64,000 bases of DNA, taken from positions 124,001 to 188,000 of the forward strand of contig NZ_QOIN01000035.1 in assembly GCF_003323715.1 (NCBI RefSeq), in the 5' to 3' direction. The position numbers and the translations under genes were made by a program. Under the pieces are notes generated by a model. That model saw only the letters and a program-made list of their open reading frames with translations. It was not told the DNA's origin and did no database searches. Shown in pieces: positions 8,123-17,253 of this stretch. Each line of letters opens with the position of its first letter. Position 1 is the stretch's first letter. The DNA comes from Streptomyces diacarni. Lineage in GTDB: Bacteria > Actinomycetota > Actinomycetes > Streptomycetales > Streptomycetaceae.

Positions 8123-11100
8123 TCACTCCCCCCTCTCCGTGCGGGGAGCCGCCACGGGGCCCGTGCGGCGGAAGGCGGTGGCGGCGACCACCGCCACCGG
8201 CACCGCCAGCACCGCCGCCAGCAGGGCGGCCGTGCCGCCCGCCGGGAGCCGTACCAGCAGGTCGGGCACGGGCGCGCGGGCGTCTCCTGTGACGACGATC
8301 AGCGGCACCACCAGCCGCACCAGCAGCGCCCCCAGAGCGAGTCCGAGCGCCGCCGAGAGCACGAGCACCAGCCCCTGTTCGGCCGCGAGGGCGTGCGCGA
8401 GCCGCCGCCGGGGCGCGCCGAGAGCCCGCAGGACGGCGAACTCGCCCGCGCGTTCCCGCGCCGCGCCCGCGGCGCTGACGGCGAAGCCGGCCGCCGCCAG
8501 CACGGCGGCGGCAGCGGCCAGTGCCGTCAGCGCGCTGCGGGGTCCCGCGCCCAGCGGGTCGCCGCGCAGCTCGGCGGCGACCTCGTCGCGTACCTCTACG
8601 GTGCCCACGGCGGGTTCGGCCCGCAGCTCGGCGGCGACCCGGCCGCCCGCGCCGCCGGCGACCGACAGCCACCACGTGCGCGGCTCCAGCAGGGTGGCAT
8701 CGCGCCCCGCCAGCGTCCGGTTCAGCGTCCCCAGGTCGAACAGCAGGGCCCCGGCGGCGTTTTCACCGTCGGCGGTCGGTGCGGGCGAGACGGTGGGCAG
8801 GGCGCGGACGGCGCCGGTGATACGGACGCTCAGGTCGGTGCCCAGGGCGTCGACCCTGACCGTGTCACCCACCTCGGCGCCGCTCGCCCGCAGATAGGCG
8901 TCCGTGGCGACGGCGGCGAGCGGCCGGTGCGCACCGGCCGGCGAGGCGTCGGCGGACCACAGGACGGAGACGGTCACCGGGTCGGTCCCCTGCGACGCCT
9001 CGGAGGGCGCGGAACCCGTGGTGTGGCGGGCGGTCAGCACCGCGCCGTCCGGACGGAGCTGGGCCGTGCGGGCATCGGCGTCGGCGTACGGGCCGCGCCC
9101 CAGCCGGGCCTGCGCGTCGTCGGCGCTCACCTGGGGCGTCCAGTGCTCCTGCCGTGCGGGGTGCACCGTGCGGCTGCCGTGCGGCCCCGTGGCGCCGATC
9201 TCCTCGACGGTCAGCTTCCGTTGCCGGCTGTGCGCGGGTGCGCGGTAGGAGACGTCGATCCCGGTCAGCCGCACGGGTCCGGCCGGTGTGCCACCGTCCT
9301 GCGCGAGGGCGGCGCTCAGCGTGTGCGCTTCGCCGTCGTCCGGCACGTCACCGAGCGGTATCCGGTAGGGCACGCCGAAACGGTCCTCGACGGTGAGCGA
9401 GAGGGTGTCCGTACCGGGGGCGCGCTGTTCGCCGCCCGGGGAGGCACGCTCGCTCTCCAGCCGTACGCGCAGCCGCAGCTTCTTGGTGTCCTTCGGCAGC
9501 CGCACACCGGTCTGTGTACGGTCCTCGCCGGCCAGCGGCCGCAGCAGCCGGGACAGGGGCTCGTCGGCCAGGTCGTCCCGCAGCCGCAGGACCCCCTCGC
9601 CTGCCGTGCGCGCGTCGGTGGCCAAAAGCTGCGCCGTACGGTCGCCCGCCGTGCTGAACGACGCCCGCGCGAGGGGCGCCACCTGCTCGACCCCGTGGAG
9701 GCCGGTGAACAGCCCGCCCTGCGCGAGCGGGGGTGCGGTGGAGCCGCTGACGGACAGGTCGGCGCCGGTGCGGAAGTCCGCCTGGTCGTCCTGCGAGCGG
9801 TCCCAGCTGGCGCCCTGGCCGACGGCGAACACCCCCGTCGCCACGGCCAGCACGAGCAGCAGCGCGGGCCCCGCGCCGCGCAGCGGGCGGCGGCTGAGCT
9901 GCCAGCCGGCCAGTGCCGCGGCCAGCCCCCGCCCCCGGGTGGCGAACCGCTCGCCCAGCCGCGCCGCGAGCGGCAGCACCCGCAGTACCAGCACGGTGCC
10001 CGCGAGCAGGGCCAGCGCGGGTGCCGCCACCAGCACCGGGTCGATGCCCAGTGCCCCGCCGGAGGCGCCCCGCGCGCCGGAGCCCTGGCGCGCTGACAGG
10101 ACGCCGGTGCCGTCCGAGCGCCGCTCCAGCTGCCAGTAGGCGACCGCTGCCAGCGCGACCAGCGCGAGGTCGGCGCCGCCGCGCAGCAGGGTCGCCGCCG
10201 TACGCCGCCGCGCGGGCGTGCGGGGGCCGCCGCGGGTGGCTCTGCTCTCCGGGTCCTCCTCGCCCGCGCGGCCACGGGCCCGCAGCGTCGGCGCGGCGAT
10301 CAGCAGCGCGCATCCGAGCGCTGTCGCGGCCGCCACCCACCAGCCTCCCGCGGGCATCCCGCCGCCCGGTTCGACCCCCGCGCGGGCGAGCGCGCCGTGC
10401 GCTGCCTGCCACCGCACCGCGGGCCCGGCGAGCAGGGGTGCGGCGAGGGCGGCGGGCAGCGCCAGCAGCAGCGCCTCCGCCGCGGCCAGGGCGCACACCC
10501 GGGTCCTGGAGGCGCCGCGGGCCCGCAGGAGTGCCGTGTGGGGGGCCCGCTCGGTGTGCAGCAGTTGCGCCACGAGCAGCAGCGTCAGCCCGGTCAGCAG
10601 CACGAGGGGGAGCGCGGCGATCAGCAGGGTGGAGCGCATGACGAGCAGCGACCGGGTGAGGGAGTCCAGCAGCTCGGGGAGGTCCGTGGTGGCCACGGCG
10701 TGCGGGGTCAGGGGCGAGGCCCCGATCCGGTCGGCGGCCTTGGCCACGTCGGCGCCCAGCGCGTCGAGGCGGGAGGTGTCCAGGCCGGCGAAGTCGGCGT
10801 CCGCCTGCCACCGGGTCTCGGCGGGCCACAGCGCCCCGCCCGCGCCGTGGGCTTCTTCCGCCGCGCCGTCCCCGTCGGCGAAGGCGCCGTCCGGGACGGC
10901 GAGCGGGCCGTACGTGGTGAAGTCGCTCACCGTCATGCCCTGACCCGCCAGCGGGTCCAGCCACGTCCAGTAGGGCGAGCCGGGTAAGGCGGGCGCGTAG
11001 ACGCCGGTGACCTCGACGCGGACGTCGGGCGGTCCTTCGAGCCTGCTCGTGACGCGGAGGGTGTCGCCCGGGTGCAGCGACAGCCGTTCGGCCGCCCGCT

Positions 11101-11677
11101 GGGGCACCGCCGCGGCGACGGTGTGCTCGCCCGCGCGGGGGGTGTGCGGCCAGGAGCCGTCGATCATCCTCACGCGGGCGGGGTCGAAGGTGGCGAAGCG
11201 TGTCAGAGCGGGCTTGTCGTCCTCCGAGGCACCGGAAGAACCTGAAGCGCCTGCAGCACCCGCGGCACCTGAAGTGCCCGAGGCGCCCGAGGTATCCGGA
11301 GTACCGGAAGGTCGAGAGGTGCCGGCGGCCCGGTCGCGGGCGTCGGCGCCCGGGCGCAGCGAGGAGGGCAGCGCGTACGCGTCGGAGTGGGTGCTGGCGG
11401 CGGTCCGCACGGGCAGCCCGCCGAAGGCGTCGCGCGCCGCCTCGCGGACGGCCGCGTCCGTGGCCTTCCGGTTCCCGGCGGTGACGTCCGAACGGACGTC
11501 CAGCACGGTACGGGGGGCCGCCCTGTGCTCCAGTGCGCGCCGCGGCCCGGCGTCGCCGACCGCGGTGGCGAAGGCGGCGAGGGTGGTCAGTACGCAGGTG
11601 GCCAGCAGGACGGAGAGCAGCGCGGAGGCGAGGAGCAGCCGGTGTGCACGCATGCGTGCCACGACGAACCCGGTCAC
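8123..11677 (-). CDS. FtsX-like ABC transporter permease, large
   Basis: First gene of the minus-strand ABC operon, encoding 1184 residues. The N-terminus has a membrane helix (LLLASALLSVLLATCVLTTLAAF) followed by a long external domain. That domain includes a low-complexity Gly-Ala-Ser-Thr stretch near residues 130–152, encoded by a short repeated codon pattern. Later helix groups occur around residues 340–370, 400–460, 500–600 and at the C-terminus (LAAAAAVLAAAGFAVSAAGAA and following). This is the two-block FtsX arrangement. It probably pairs with the 964-residue permease and the ATPase that follow at 3-bp and overlapping junctions. The 130 bp upstream of the ATG (to the globin gene) would hold the promoter, but no clear consensus is visible. 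Confidence 0.9.
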   Translation of the reverse strand: MTGFVVARMRAHRLLLASALLSVLLATCVLTTLAAFATAVGDAGPRRALEHRAAPRTVLDVRSDVTAGNRKATDAAVREAARDAFGGLPVRTAASTHSDAYALPSSLRPGADARDRAAGTSRPSGTPDTSGASGTSGAAGAAGASGSSGASEDDKPALTRFATFDPARVRMIDGSWPHTPRAGEHTVAAAVPQRAAERLSLHPGDTLRVTSRLEGPPDVRVEVTGVYAPALPGSPYWTWLDPLAGQGMTVSDFTTYGPLAVPDGAFADGDGAAEEAHGAGGALWPAETRWQADADFAGLDTSRLDALGADVAKAADRIGASPLTPHAVATTDLPELLDSLTRSLLVMRSTLLIAALPLVLLTGLTLLLVAQLLHTERAPHTALLRARGASRTRVCALAAAEALLLALPAALAAPLLAGPAVRWQAAHGALARAGVEPGGGMPAGGWWVAAATALGCALLIAAPTLRARGRAGEEDPESRATRGGPRTPARRRTAATLLRGGADLALVALAAVAYWQLERRSDGTGVLSARQGSGARGASGGALGIDPVLVAAPALALLAGTVLVLRVLPLAARLGERFATRGRGLAAALAGWQLSRRPLRGAGPALLLVLAVATGVFAVGQGASWDRSQDDQADFRTGADLSVSGSTAPPLAQGGLFTGLHGVEQVAPLARASFSTAGDRTAQLLATDARTAGEGVLRLRDDLADEPLSRLLRPLAGEDRTQTGVRLPKDTKKLRLRVRLESERASPGGEQRAPGTDTLSLTVEDRFGVPYRIPLGDVPDDGEAHTLSAALAQDGGTPAGPVRLTGIDVSYRAPAHSRQRKLTVEEIGATGPHGSRTVHPARQEHWTPQVSADDAQARLGRGPYADADARTAQLRPDGAVLTARHTTGSAPSEASQGTDPVTVSVLWSADASPAGAHRPLAAVATDAYLRASGAEVGDTVRVDALGTDLSVRITGAVRALPTVSPAPTADGENAAGALLFDLGTLNRTLAGRDATLLEPRTWWLSVAGGAGGRVAAELRAEPAVGTVEVRDEVAAELRGDPLGAGPRSALTALAAAAAVLAAAGFAVSAAGAARERAGEFAVLRALGAPRRRLAHALAAEQGLVLVLSAALGLALGALLVRLVVPLIVVTGDARAPVPDLLVRLPAGGTAALLAAVLAVPVAVVAATAFRRTGPVAAPRTERGE

Positions 11678-11810
11678 GCCCTGCCGCCCCCTGTCCCCCT
11701 CCGCGTATGGGGCCGCCGGGGGCGCGTCCTCCCGCTACGTGCGCGGGATGGCGCGCTCTCGCTCCCGCGTGCGGGTCGGCACGCGCCGGGATCGCGGTCC
11801 GACGGTCCGC

Positions 11811-12215
11811 TCAGTCCGCGGAGTTGACCATAGACCCGGCGGCGTAAACGAGGTAGTCCCACAGCGGGGTTTCCAGATGCTCGGGCAGCTCCAGGCTGTC
11901 CACCGCGTCCCGCATGTGCCGCAGCCAGGCGTCGTGCGCGGCGCGGTCGACCTTGAACGGTACGTGCCGCATGCGCAGCCGGGGGTGGCCCCGCGACTCG
12001 CTGTAGGTGCGCGGGCCGCCCCAGTACTGCATCAGGAAGAGCGCCAGCCGGTCCTCGGCGGGGCCCAAGTCCTCCTCGGGGTACATCGGCCGCAGCAGGG
12101 GGTCCTCGGCCACCCCCTGGTAGAAGCGGTGCACGAGCCGTCGAAAGGTCTCCTCGCCGCCGACCTGCTCGTAGTAGGTCTGCGTGGGAAGGCTGCCGCG
12201 CCGGATCTCCATCAC
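11811..12215 (-). CDS. Truncated haemoglobin, group II (GlbO type)
   Basis: A haem protein of 134 residues with the 2-on-2 globin fold. Visible features are YEQVGGEETFRRLVHRFYQGV, with the B10 tyrosine in the FYQ segment; QYWGGPRTY; HPRLRMRHVPF, carrying the proximal F8 histidine; and DAWLRHM, with the G8 tryptophan that marks group II proteins. Members bind O2 and NO, and in mycobacteria GlbO associates with the membrane and respiratory chain. The start may be GTG at 12215 or the adjacent ATG at 12212. It lies 115 bp downstream of the ABC-2 permease gene on the same strand, so read-through is possible. Confidence 0.93.
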   Translation of the reverse strand: MMEIRRGSLPTQTYYEQVGGEETFRRLVHRFYQGVAEDPLLRPMYPEEDLGPAEDRLALFLMQYWGGPRTYSESRGHPRLRMRHVPFKVDRAAHDAWLRHMRDAVDSLELPEHLETPLWDYLVYAAGSMVNSAD

Positions 12216-12330
12216 CCGTCCATGGTGGCAGACGTCCCGGCGGAGGACCCCGGACCTACGACCCCGCCCCCGGCCCGGGCGCCTTCTCCGCCTTCTCCGC
12301 CCTACTACGCCGCGCCCCCGCGGGCGGGCG

Positions 12331-13407
12331 CTACGCCGCGTCCCACCGGAAGAGCCGGGAGGCGAGCAGCGTCAGCACCGCGGCGAACAGCAGCAGCCCG
12401 CCCATCACGGGGAGCGCGTCGCCCCAGCTGCCGCCGCGGCTGAGGACGGCCTCCATCGCCGCGACGAGATGTTTGAGCGGCAGCACGTCACTGATGGTGC
12501 GCACCCACTGCGGGGCGCCCTCCAGGGGGAAGAACGAGCCGGAGAGGAACGCCATGGGCAGAATGATGATCTGTGCCAGCCCGTTGGCGGCCTCCTCGGT
12601 CTTCGCGAAGGAGCCGACCAGCAGCCCGATCGAGAGGAACGCCAGCGTCCCGCAGGCCACCAGCGGCAGGCTCAGCCACCACTGTCCGGTCAGTTGCAGC
12701 CCGTAGTAGGGCAGCGAGGCGATCAGCAGGAAGACGGCTGTCTGTGCGAAGGCCATGACCAGGTTGACGCCTACCCGGGCTCCGATGACGCTGCGCGCGG
12801 CGACGGGCGCCAGCCACAGGCGGCGCAGGATGCGCTTCCTCCGCCAGCTGACCAGGTTGAAGGCGGCACCGAAGACGCCGCCCATGGCCACCGCCCAGCC
12901 GAGCAGCCCGGGGGTGAGGAACTGGATGGGCTTGACCGACTCGTCCTCCACGGCCGTACTGCCCAGCGCGTAGGCGGGCGGCTGCCCCGTGGCGCGCTGG
13001 TTGGCCTGCTGGACGATGCTGTCGAGCACCCCTTGGACGGTGCCGGAGCGCACCTGGTCTGCGGCGGAGTAGCGGAGTTCGACCTTGCCGCCGTGCTGGA
13101 GGACGACCCCGTCGGCGTCGCCCTCGCGGACCTTTTCCAGCGCCTGCCTGCGGGCCGCGGCCGATCCGTCGGTCTTCTCGATCGTCAGGACGTCGCGCAG
13201 TTGAGCGCGCGTCTTGTGCGGCATCGTGTCCAGCACCCGCACGTCGCCCACCTGCACGAGGGTGGACTGCTCGACGCCCTGGTCCTTGAACAGCGCCCCG
13301 AACAGCATCAGGAACATCAGCGGGAAGATCAGGGTGAAGAACACGGCGGCCCGGTCCCGCAGCAGTCCGCGGGCCATCGCCAGCGACAGGCTGACAAACG
13401 CTCTCAT
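12331..13407 (-). CDS. ABC-2 type exporter permease
   Basis: A membrane protein of 358 residues starting at ATG 13407, which overlaps the stop of the ATPase gene by 4 bp. One membrane helix near the N-terminus (AVFFTLIFPLMFLMLFGAL) is followed by a soluble domain of about 150 residues, then five C-terminal helices (from LLGWAVAMGGVFGAAFNLV to LPVMGGLLLFAAVLTLLAS). This is the ABC-2/DrrB-like exporter layout. Together with the ATPase it should form a drug, lipid or polysaccharide efflux pump; the substrate is unknown. Sequence continuing upstream in frame is GC-rich read-through and not part of the protein. Confidence 0.92.
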   Translation of the reverse strand: MRAFVSLSLAMARGLLRDRAAVFFTLIFPLMFLMLFGALFKDQGVEQSTLVQVGDVRVLDTMPHKTRAQLRDVLTIEKTDGSAAARRQALEKVREGDADGVVLQHGGKVELRYSAADQVRSGTVQGVLDSIVQQANQRATGQPPAYALGSTAVEDESVKPIQFLTPGLLGWAVAMGGVFGAAFNLVSWRRKRILRRLWLAPVAARSVIGARVGVNLVMAFAQTAVFLLIASLPYYGLQLTGQWWLSLPLVACGTLAFLSIGLLVGSFAKTEEAANGLAQIIILPMAFLSGSFFPLEGAPQWVRTISDVLPLKHLVAAMEAVLSRGGSWGDALPVMGGLLLFAAVLTLLASRLFRWDAA

Positions 13408-14174
13408 TCCCGGTACTCCCGCCCGGTCAGCTGGAGGAAGAGGTCCTCCAGGGAGTCGACTCCGGCCTCTTCGGCCATCGCGCGCGGCGGTCCCACGCGC
13501 AGCACCCTGCCGTGGTCCATGACGGCCACCCGGTCGCACAGCGTCTCCGCCTCGTCCATGGAGTGGGTGGTGAGCACCACCGTGCGTCCCGCCGCGTTGC
13601 TGCTGCGCAGCAGGTCCCACAGGTTGCGCCGCGCCTGCGGGTCGAGGCCGGTGGTCGGCTCGTCCAGGAACACCAGTTCCGGGTCGTGGACGAGGGCGCA
13701 GGCGAGGGACAGCCGCTGCGCCTGGCCGCCGGAGAGCTTGTCCTCGCGGGTGCCGGCCTTCTCCGTCAGCCCGACGGTCTCCAGCATCTCGTCGGCGCGG
13801 GCCTCGGATATGCCGTAGAGGGCGGCGAAGGTGCGGATCTGCTCCCGGGCGGTCAGCCGTTCGAAGAACGCGGAGGCCTGCAACTGGACGCCGATGCGGC
13901 GCAGCAGCGCCGGGTCGCGCGGCCAGGAGGCCGTCCCCAGCAGGCGGGCGTGGCCCTCGTCGGGCCGGCGCAGCCCCTCCAGCAGCTCCATGGTGGTGGT
14001 TTTGCCCGCGCCGTTGGGGCCGAGGATGCCGTAGAACTCGCCGCGCTCCACCTCCAGCGAGACGCCGTCGACGGCCTGTGTCTCCCCGTAGCGTTTGCGC
14101 AGGCATTCGGCCGTGATCGCCGGGCCGGTGTGCCGGGGTGCCGTACCCGGGTCTGTGATCGTTCGCGGTGACAT
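13404..14174 (-). CDS. ABC exporter ATPase (DrrA-like)
   Basis: An ATPase of 256 residues that energises the ABC-2 permease encoded immediately after it. Walker A GPNGAGKTT is at residues 52–60, followed by the signature LSGGQAQRLSLA and Walker B LVFLDEPTTGLDP, then the H-loop TTHSMDEAE. I chose ATG at 14174 (protein beginning MSPRTITDPG) because it gives the family's usual length; the frame stays open further upstream but codes for low-complexity sequence. The gene is divergent from the GlnX gene at 14595, and the 420 bp between them must hold both promoters. Confidence 0.94.
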   Translation of the reverse strand: MSPRTITDPGTAPRHTGPAITAECLRKRYGETQAVDGVSLEVERGEFYGILGPNGAGKTTTMELLEGLRRPDEGHARLLGTASWPRDPALLRRIGVQLQASAFFERLTAREQIRTFAALYGISEARADEMLETVGLTEKAGTREDKLSGGQAQRLSLACALVHDPELVFLDEPTTGLDPQARRNLWDLLRSSNAAGRTVVLTTHSMDEAETLCDRVAVMDHGRVLRVGPPRAMAEEAGVDSLEDLFLQLTGREYRE

Positions 14175-14594
14175 GGCCGGAGGGTAAGGGGGGAGGCGCG
14201 CATTCCGGTCTCGCCTGGTCATCGCTTCGGTCCCGCAGTGGACACGCGGCCCGCACCCGCCCCGCGCGGGCCGCCCCGCGGGCAAGGGAACCGCCGGTGG
14301 TCCGGGGCGCGTGTGGACAGAAACAGGAGGGAGCGCGAGCGGGGCGCGGGCAGGACGCGCCGGCGGGGCGGATCCGGTGGCGCGAACCGGGCGTTTGGTC
14401 GCGATACGAACAAGATCCCGCCCCATCCGGTGTGGTCACCGGCCGCTGCGGCCATACTGCTGCACCGAGGCACCACAGTCGGGCGCCCCGGCGCTCGCAG
14501 CCCCGGGCAGGGGAGCCGGGGGCTGCACGGAGGGGAGCGGGGGCGCGCACAACCGGCAGGGTGTCCGTCAGCGACCGAGGGGGAGGGCTCAGCC
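14175..14594. other. 420-bp divergent promoter region with two adjacent palindromes
   Basis: No gene is supported here. Two perfect GC palindromes lie side by side: CCGGTG-TGGT-CACCGG at 14427–14442 and GGCCGC-T-GCGGCC at 14441–14453. They run directly into CATACT (14453–14458), a plausible -10 hexamer for the GlnX operon. The position suits an operator for the 14.6 kb signalling cluster; this is inference. Confidence 0.5.
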
Positions 14595-16070
14595 GTGACA
14601 CAGCCGCCGACCGCGCCACCGACACCGCCGCCCGTGCCCGCGGCTCCGGAGGCCGGGCACGCCGCGGGCGGCGCCCCGGGTCCGGCACCGGGCGCGCGGC
14701 CGCCGGGCGCCCCGGGCTCCGCCGCGAGCGGCGTGGGACGCGGCAAGGGCTGGTCCGAGGGGAGGGCGCGGCTGCGGGCCGCGGTGACGACCGAGCCGGG
14801 ACGGCTGCGCGCGATCGGCGCCGCTCTCGCCCTGCTGGTGGTCCTGTTCGGAGCGGTCTCGTCCTGGCAGGTCGCCGACCGGAAGGCCGCCGCCGACGCG
14901 GTGGCCGAACGCAGTCAGCCGCTGAGCGCGGACGCGGCGCGCGTCTACCGCTCGCTGGCGGACGCCGACACCTCCGCCTCCAGCGGGTTCCTGGCGGGCG
15001 GGGACGAGCCGGACGAGGTGCGCGAGCGGTACGAGGACGACATCCGCGAGGCGTCCGGGCTGCTGGCCGACGCGGCGGCCGACTCCTCGGGTTCGGGCAC
15101 GGCGGAGCGGCAGATCACCGCGCTCAACCGCGGTCTGCCCGTCTACACGGGGCTGGTCGAGGCGGCGCGGGCCAACAACAGGCAGGGCCTGCCGCTGGGC
15201 GGCGCCTACCTCCGGTACGCCAACGAGAAGATGCGCGGCGAACTCCTGCCCGCCGCGCGCAAGCTGTACACGGCCGAGAGCGGGCGTCTTGAGGGCGACT
15301 ACGCGGACGCCACGTCGTGGCCCCTGCTCGCCGTCGGTGCCGGTGTCGTCGCGCTGGGGGCGCTGGGCTGGGCGCAGCGCCGCACCTACCTGCGCACCAA
15401 CCGGGTCTTCAACCAGGGGCTGTTGGGCGCGAGCGCCGTCGTGCTGGTGTTGCTGGTGTGGCTGACGGGCGGCCACGCGCTGGCCCGCTCGGGGCTGCAC
15501 GAGTCGGACTCCAGGGGCGCGGCCTCCCTCCAGGCGCTCAACGAGGCGCGGATCGCCACTCTCCAGGCGCGCGGCGACGAGAACATGACGCTGGTCGCCC
15601 GGGGCGGCGGCGCCGCGTACGAGGACAGCTACCGCAAGCGGATGCGGGCCATCGCGGGCGGCGAGAAGGCCGGTGACGAGACGCACGGCGCCCCGGGTAT
15701 GAGCCTGCTGGAGGAAGCCCGTCACCTCGCGGACGACCGTACGGGGCGGCAGGCCGTGCGGGACGCCGAGAAGGCCGTCGAGGCGTGGCAGCGGCGGCAC
15801 AAGGCGGCCAGGGCCGAGGACGACGACGGCGACTACGAGGACGCCGTCGACCAGGTGATCGGCACCGTGAACAGCACGGGACAGAGCTTCGACCGGGTCG
15901 ACAAGAGCCTCGGCCGGGCGACCGCGCACGAGCAGGAGCAGTTCGAGCAGGCGGCGGACAGCGCGCGCGGCAGGTTCCGCGGGCTGACGGCCGGCGCCCT
16001 GGTGCTGGCCGTTCTCGGTGCGGCGGCGGCCGTGCTGGGTATCGGGCGCAGGCTGGCGGAGTACCGGTGA
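14595..16070 (+). CDS. glnX: GlnX-like membrane sensor/relay protein of the PknG operon
   Basis: A membrane protein of 491 residues. A cytoplasmic Pro/Ala/Gly-rich tail of about 70 residues is followed by four predicted membrane helices near residues 73–91, 241–259, 275–293 and 463–482. They enclose two helical extracytoplasmic domains of about 150 and 170 residues. The topology resembles chemoreceptor sensor domains and matches mycobacterial GlnX, thought to relay ligand occupancy of GlnH to the kinase PknG. The start is GTG at 14595; sequence further upstream in frame is Arg/Gly-rich non-coding. The next gene, glnH, begins within or 20 bp after its stop. The GlnX name rests on topology and on the glnX–glnH–pknG order, since this family diverges rapidly. 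Confidence 0.85.
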   Translation: MTQPPTAPPTPPPVPAAPEAGHAAGGAPGPAPGARPPGAPGSAASGVGRGKGWSEGRARLRAAVTTEPGRLRAIGAALALLVVLFGAVSSWQVADRKAAADAVAERSQPLSADAARVYRSLADADTSASSGFLAGGDEPDEVRERYEDDIREASGLLADAAADSSGSGTAERQITALNRGLPVYTGLVEAARANNRQGLPLGGAYLRYANEKMRGELLPAARKLYTAESGRLEGDYADATSWPLLAVGAGVVALGALGWAQRRTYLRTNRVFNQGLLGASAVVLVLLVWLTGGHALARSGLHESDSRGAASLQALNEARIATLQARGDENMTLVARGGGAAYEDSYRKRMRAIAGGEKAGDETHGAPGMSLLEEARHLADDRTGRQAVRDAEKAVEAWQRRHKAARAEDDDGDYEDAVDQVIGTVNSTGQSFDRVDKSLGRATAHEQEQFEQAADSARGRFRGLTAGALVLAVLGAAAAVLGIGRRLAEYR

Positions 16071-16090
16071 GGCCGGTGAGGGGGGACGCG

Positions 16091-17179
16091 ATGACGGGCA
16101 CAGGCACAGGCACCGCACGCACACAGCCGACGGGCGCGCGGGGCGGGGGCACACGCACCCGGGGAACCGGCGCGCGGTGGGCCGCCGCCGCGGGCGGCCT
16201 GTCGGCCGCCGCGGCCCTCGTCGCGGCCGCGCTGCTCGCTCCTGCGCCCGCCCCGCCTTCCCCACCCGACGGCGCCGCGCACGGTGCGGGGGCGGCCGAC
16301 GGGCGTCCCGCCTCGGCCACCGACCCGGACGAGAAGCCCGAGCCGGAGAAGTGCGAGGACGGCGGCAACCCCGCCGAGAGCCTCAAGCCTTCGGGGAAGG
16401 CGGGGGACGCGGTCGAGCGGATCAAGGACGAGGGCAAGCTGGTCGTCGGCGTCGACCAGAACAGCTACCTGTGGGGCTACCGGGACCCGACGACGGGGAA
16501 GATCGAGGGCTTCGACATCGACCTGGTCAAGGCCATCGCCCGCGACCTGCTCGGCGGCGACGGGGACGACAGGATCACCTACAAGACCATCCCCACCGAC
16601 CAGCGCATCCCCGCCATCGAGAAGGGCGAGGTGGACATGGTCGTGCGGACCATGACCATCGCCTGCGACCGCAAGGACAAGGTCGCCTTCTCCACGGCCT
16701 ACTTCGAGGCGGGGCAGCAGCTGCTGGTGCCCAGGAAGGACGCCCGCGTCAAGGGCTTCGACGCGAGCATGCGCGGCAAACGCGTGTGCTACGCCTCGGG
16801 TTCGACGGCGGAGACGATGATGACGTCGGACGCGTACGAGGAACTGGGCGCCGAGCCCGTCGTCGTCCCCAACCAGCTCGACTGCCTGGTGCGCCTCCAG
16901 CTCGGCGAGGCCGACGCCACCGTCACCGACAGCGCCCTGGCCGCCGGGCAGGCGGCGCAGGACCCGTCCGTGGAACTCATCGGCGAGCCGCAGACGATCG
17001 AGCCGTACGGCGTCGCGATGAACCTGGAGGACGAGGATCTGGTCCGCAGGGTCAACAAGGTGCTGGAGGACTACCGCGAGGACGGGTGGAAGTCTTCCTA
17101 CGAGCGTTGGCTCGCCGACGACATCGTGGGTACGGAAGGAAAGAAGCCCGCACCGCCGAAACCGCTCTACCGTGACTGA
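16091..17179 (+). CDS. glnH: GlnH-like amino-acid-binding protein (SBP family 3)
   Basis: Predicted 362 residues from ATG 16091; GTG at 16067, overlapping the glnX stop as GTGA, is an alternative. A basic N-terminus and a hydrophobic Ala-rich helix (about residues 30–50) are followed by a Pro-rich spacer. A family 3 solute-binding domain follows from about residue 105 (KLVVGVDQNSYLWGYRD … IEGFDIDLVKAIA) to the end. Four cysteines in the exported part could form disulfides. In mycobacteria GlnH is a lipoprotein that senses Asp/Glu/Gln for the PknG pathway. Here there is no lipobox cysteine after the hydrophobic helix, so the protein looks membrane-tethered by that helix or secreted. No transporter permease is encoded nearby, which fits a sensory role. 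Confidence 0.9.
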   Translation: MTGTGTGTARTQPTGARGGGTRTRGTGARWAAAAGGLSAAAALVAAALLAPAPAPPSPPDGAAHGAGAADGRPASATDPDEKPEPEKCEDGGNPAESLKPSGKAGDAVERIKDEGKLVVGVDQNSYLWGYRDPTTGKIEGFDIDLVKAIARDLLGGDGDDRITYKTIPTDQRIPAIEKGEVDMVVRTMTIACDRKDKVAFSTAYFEAGQQLLVPRKDARVKGFDASMRGKRVCYASGSTAETMMTSDAYEELGAEPVVVPNQLDCLVRLQLGEADATVTDSALAAGQAAQDPSVELIGEPQTIEPYGVAMNLEDEDLVRRVNKVLEDYREDGWKSSYERWLADDIVGTEGKKPAPPKPLYRD

Positions 17180-17253
17180 ACCGGTGCCGGGACGCGGATC
17201 GCCGCCAGCGCCGGTCCGTGAGTGCACGTACGCGTCGAACAGCGAGGTGATCG

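Noticed and set aside
14238..14594. Upstream extension of the GlnX reading frame
   Set aside because: Arg/Gly-rich, lacks codon bias and overlaps the divergent promoter; GTG 14595 gives a normal start.
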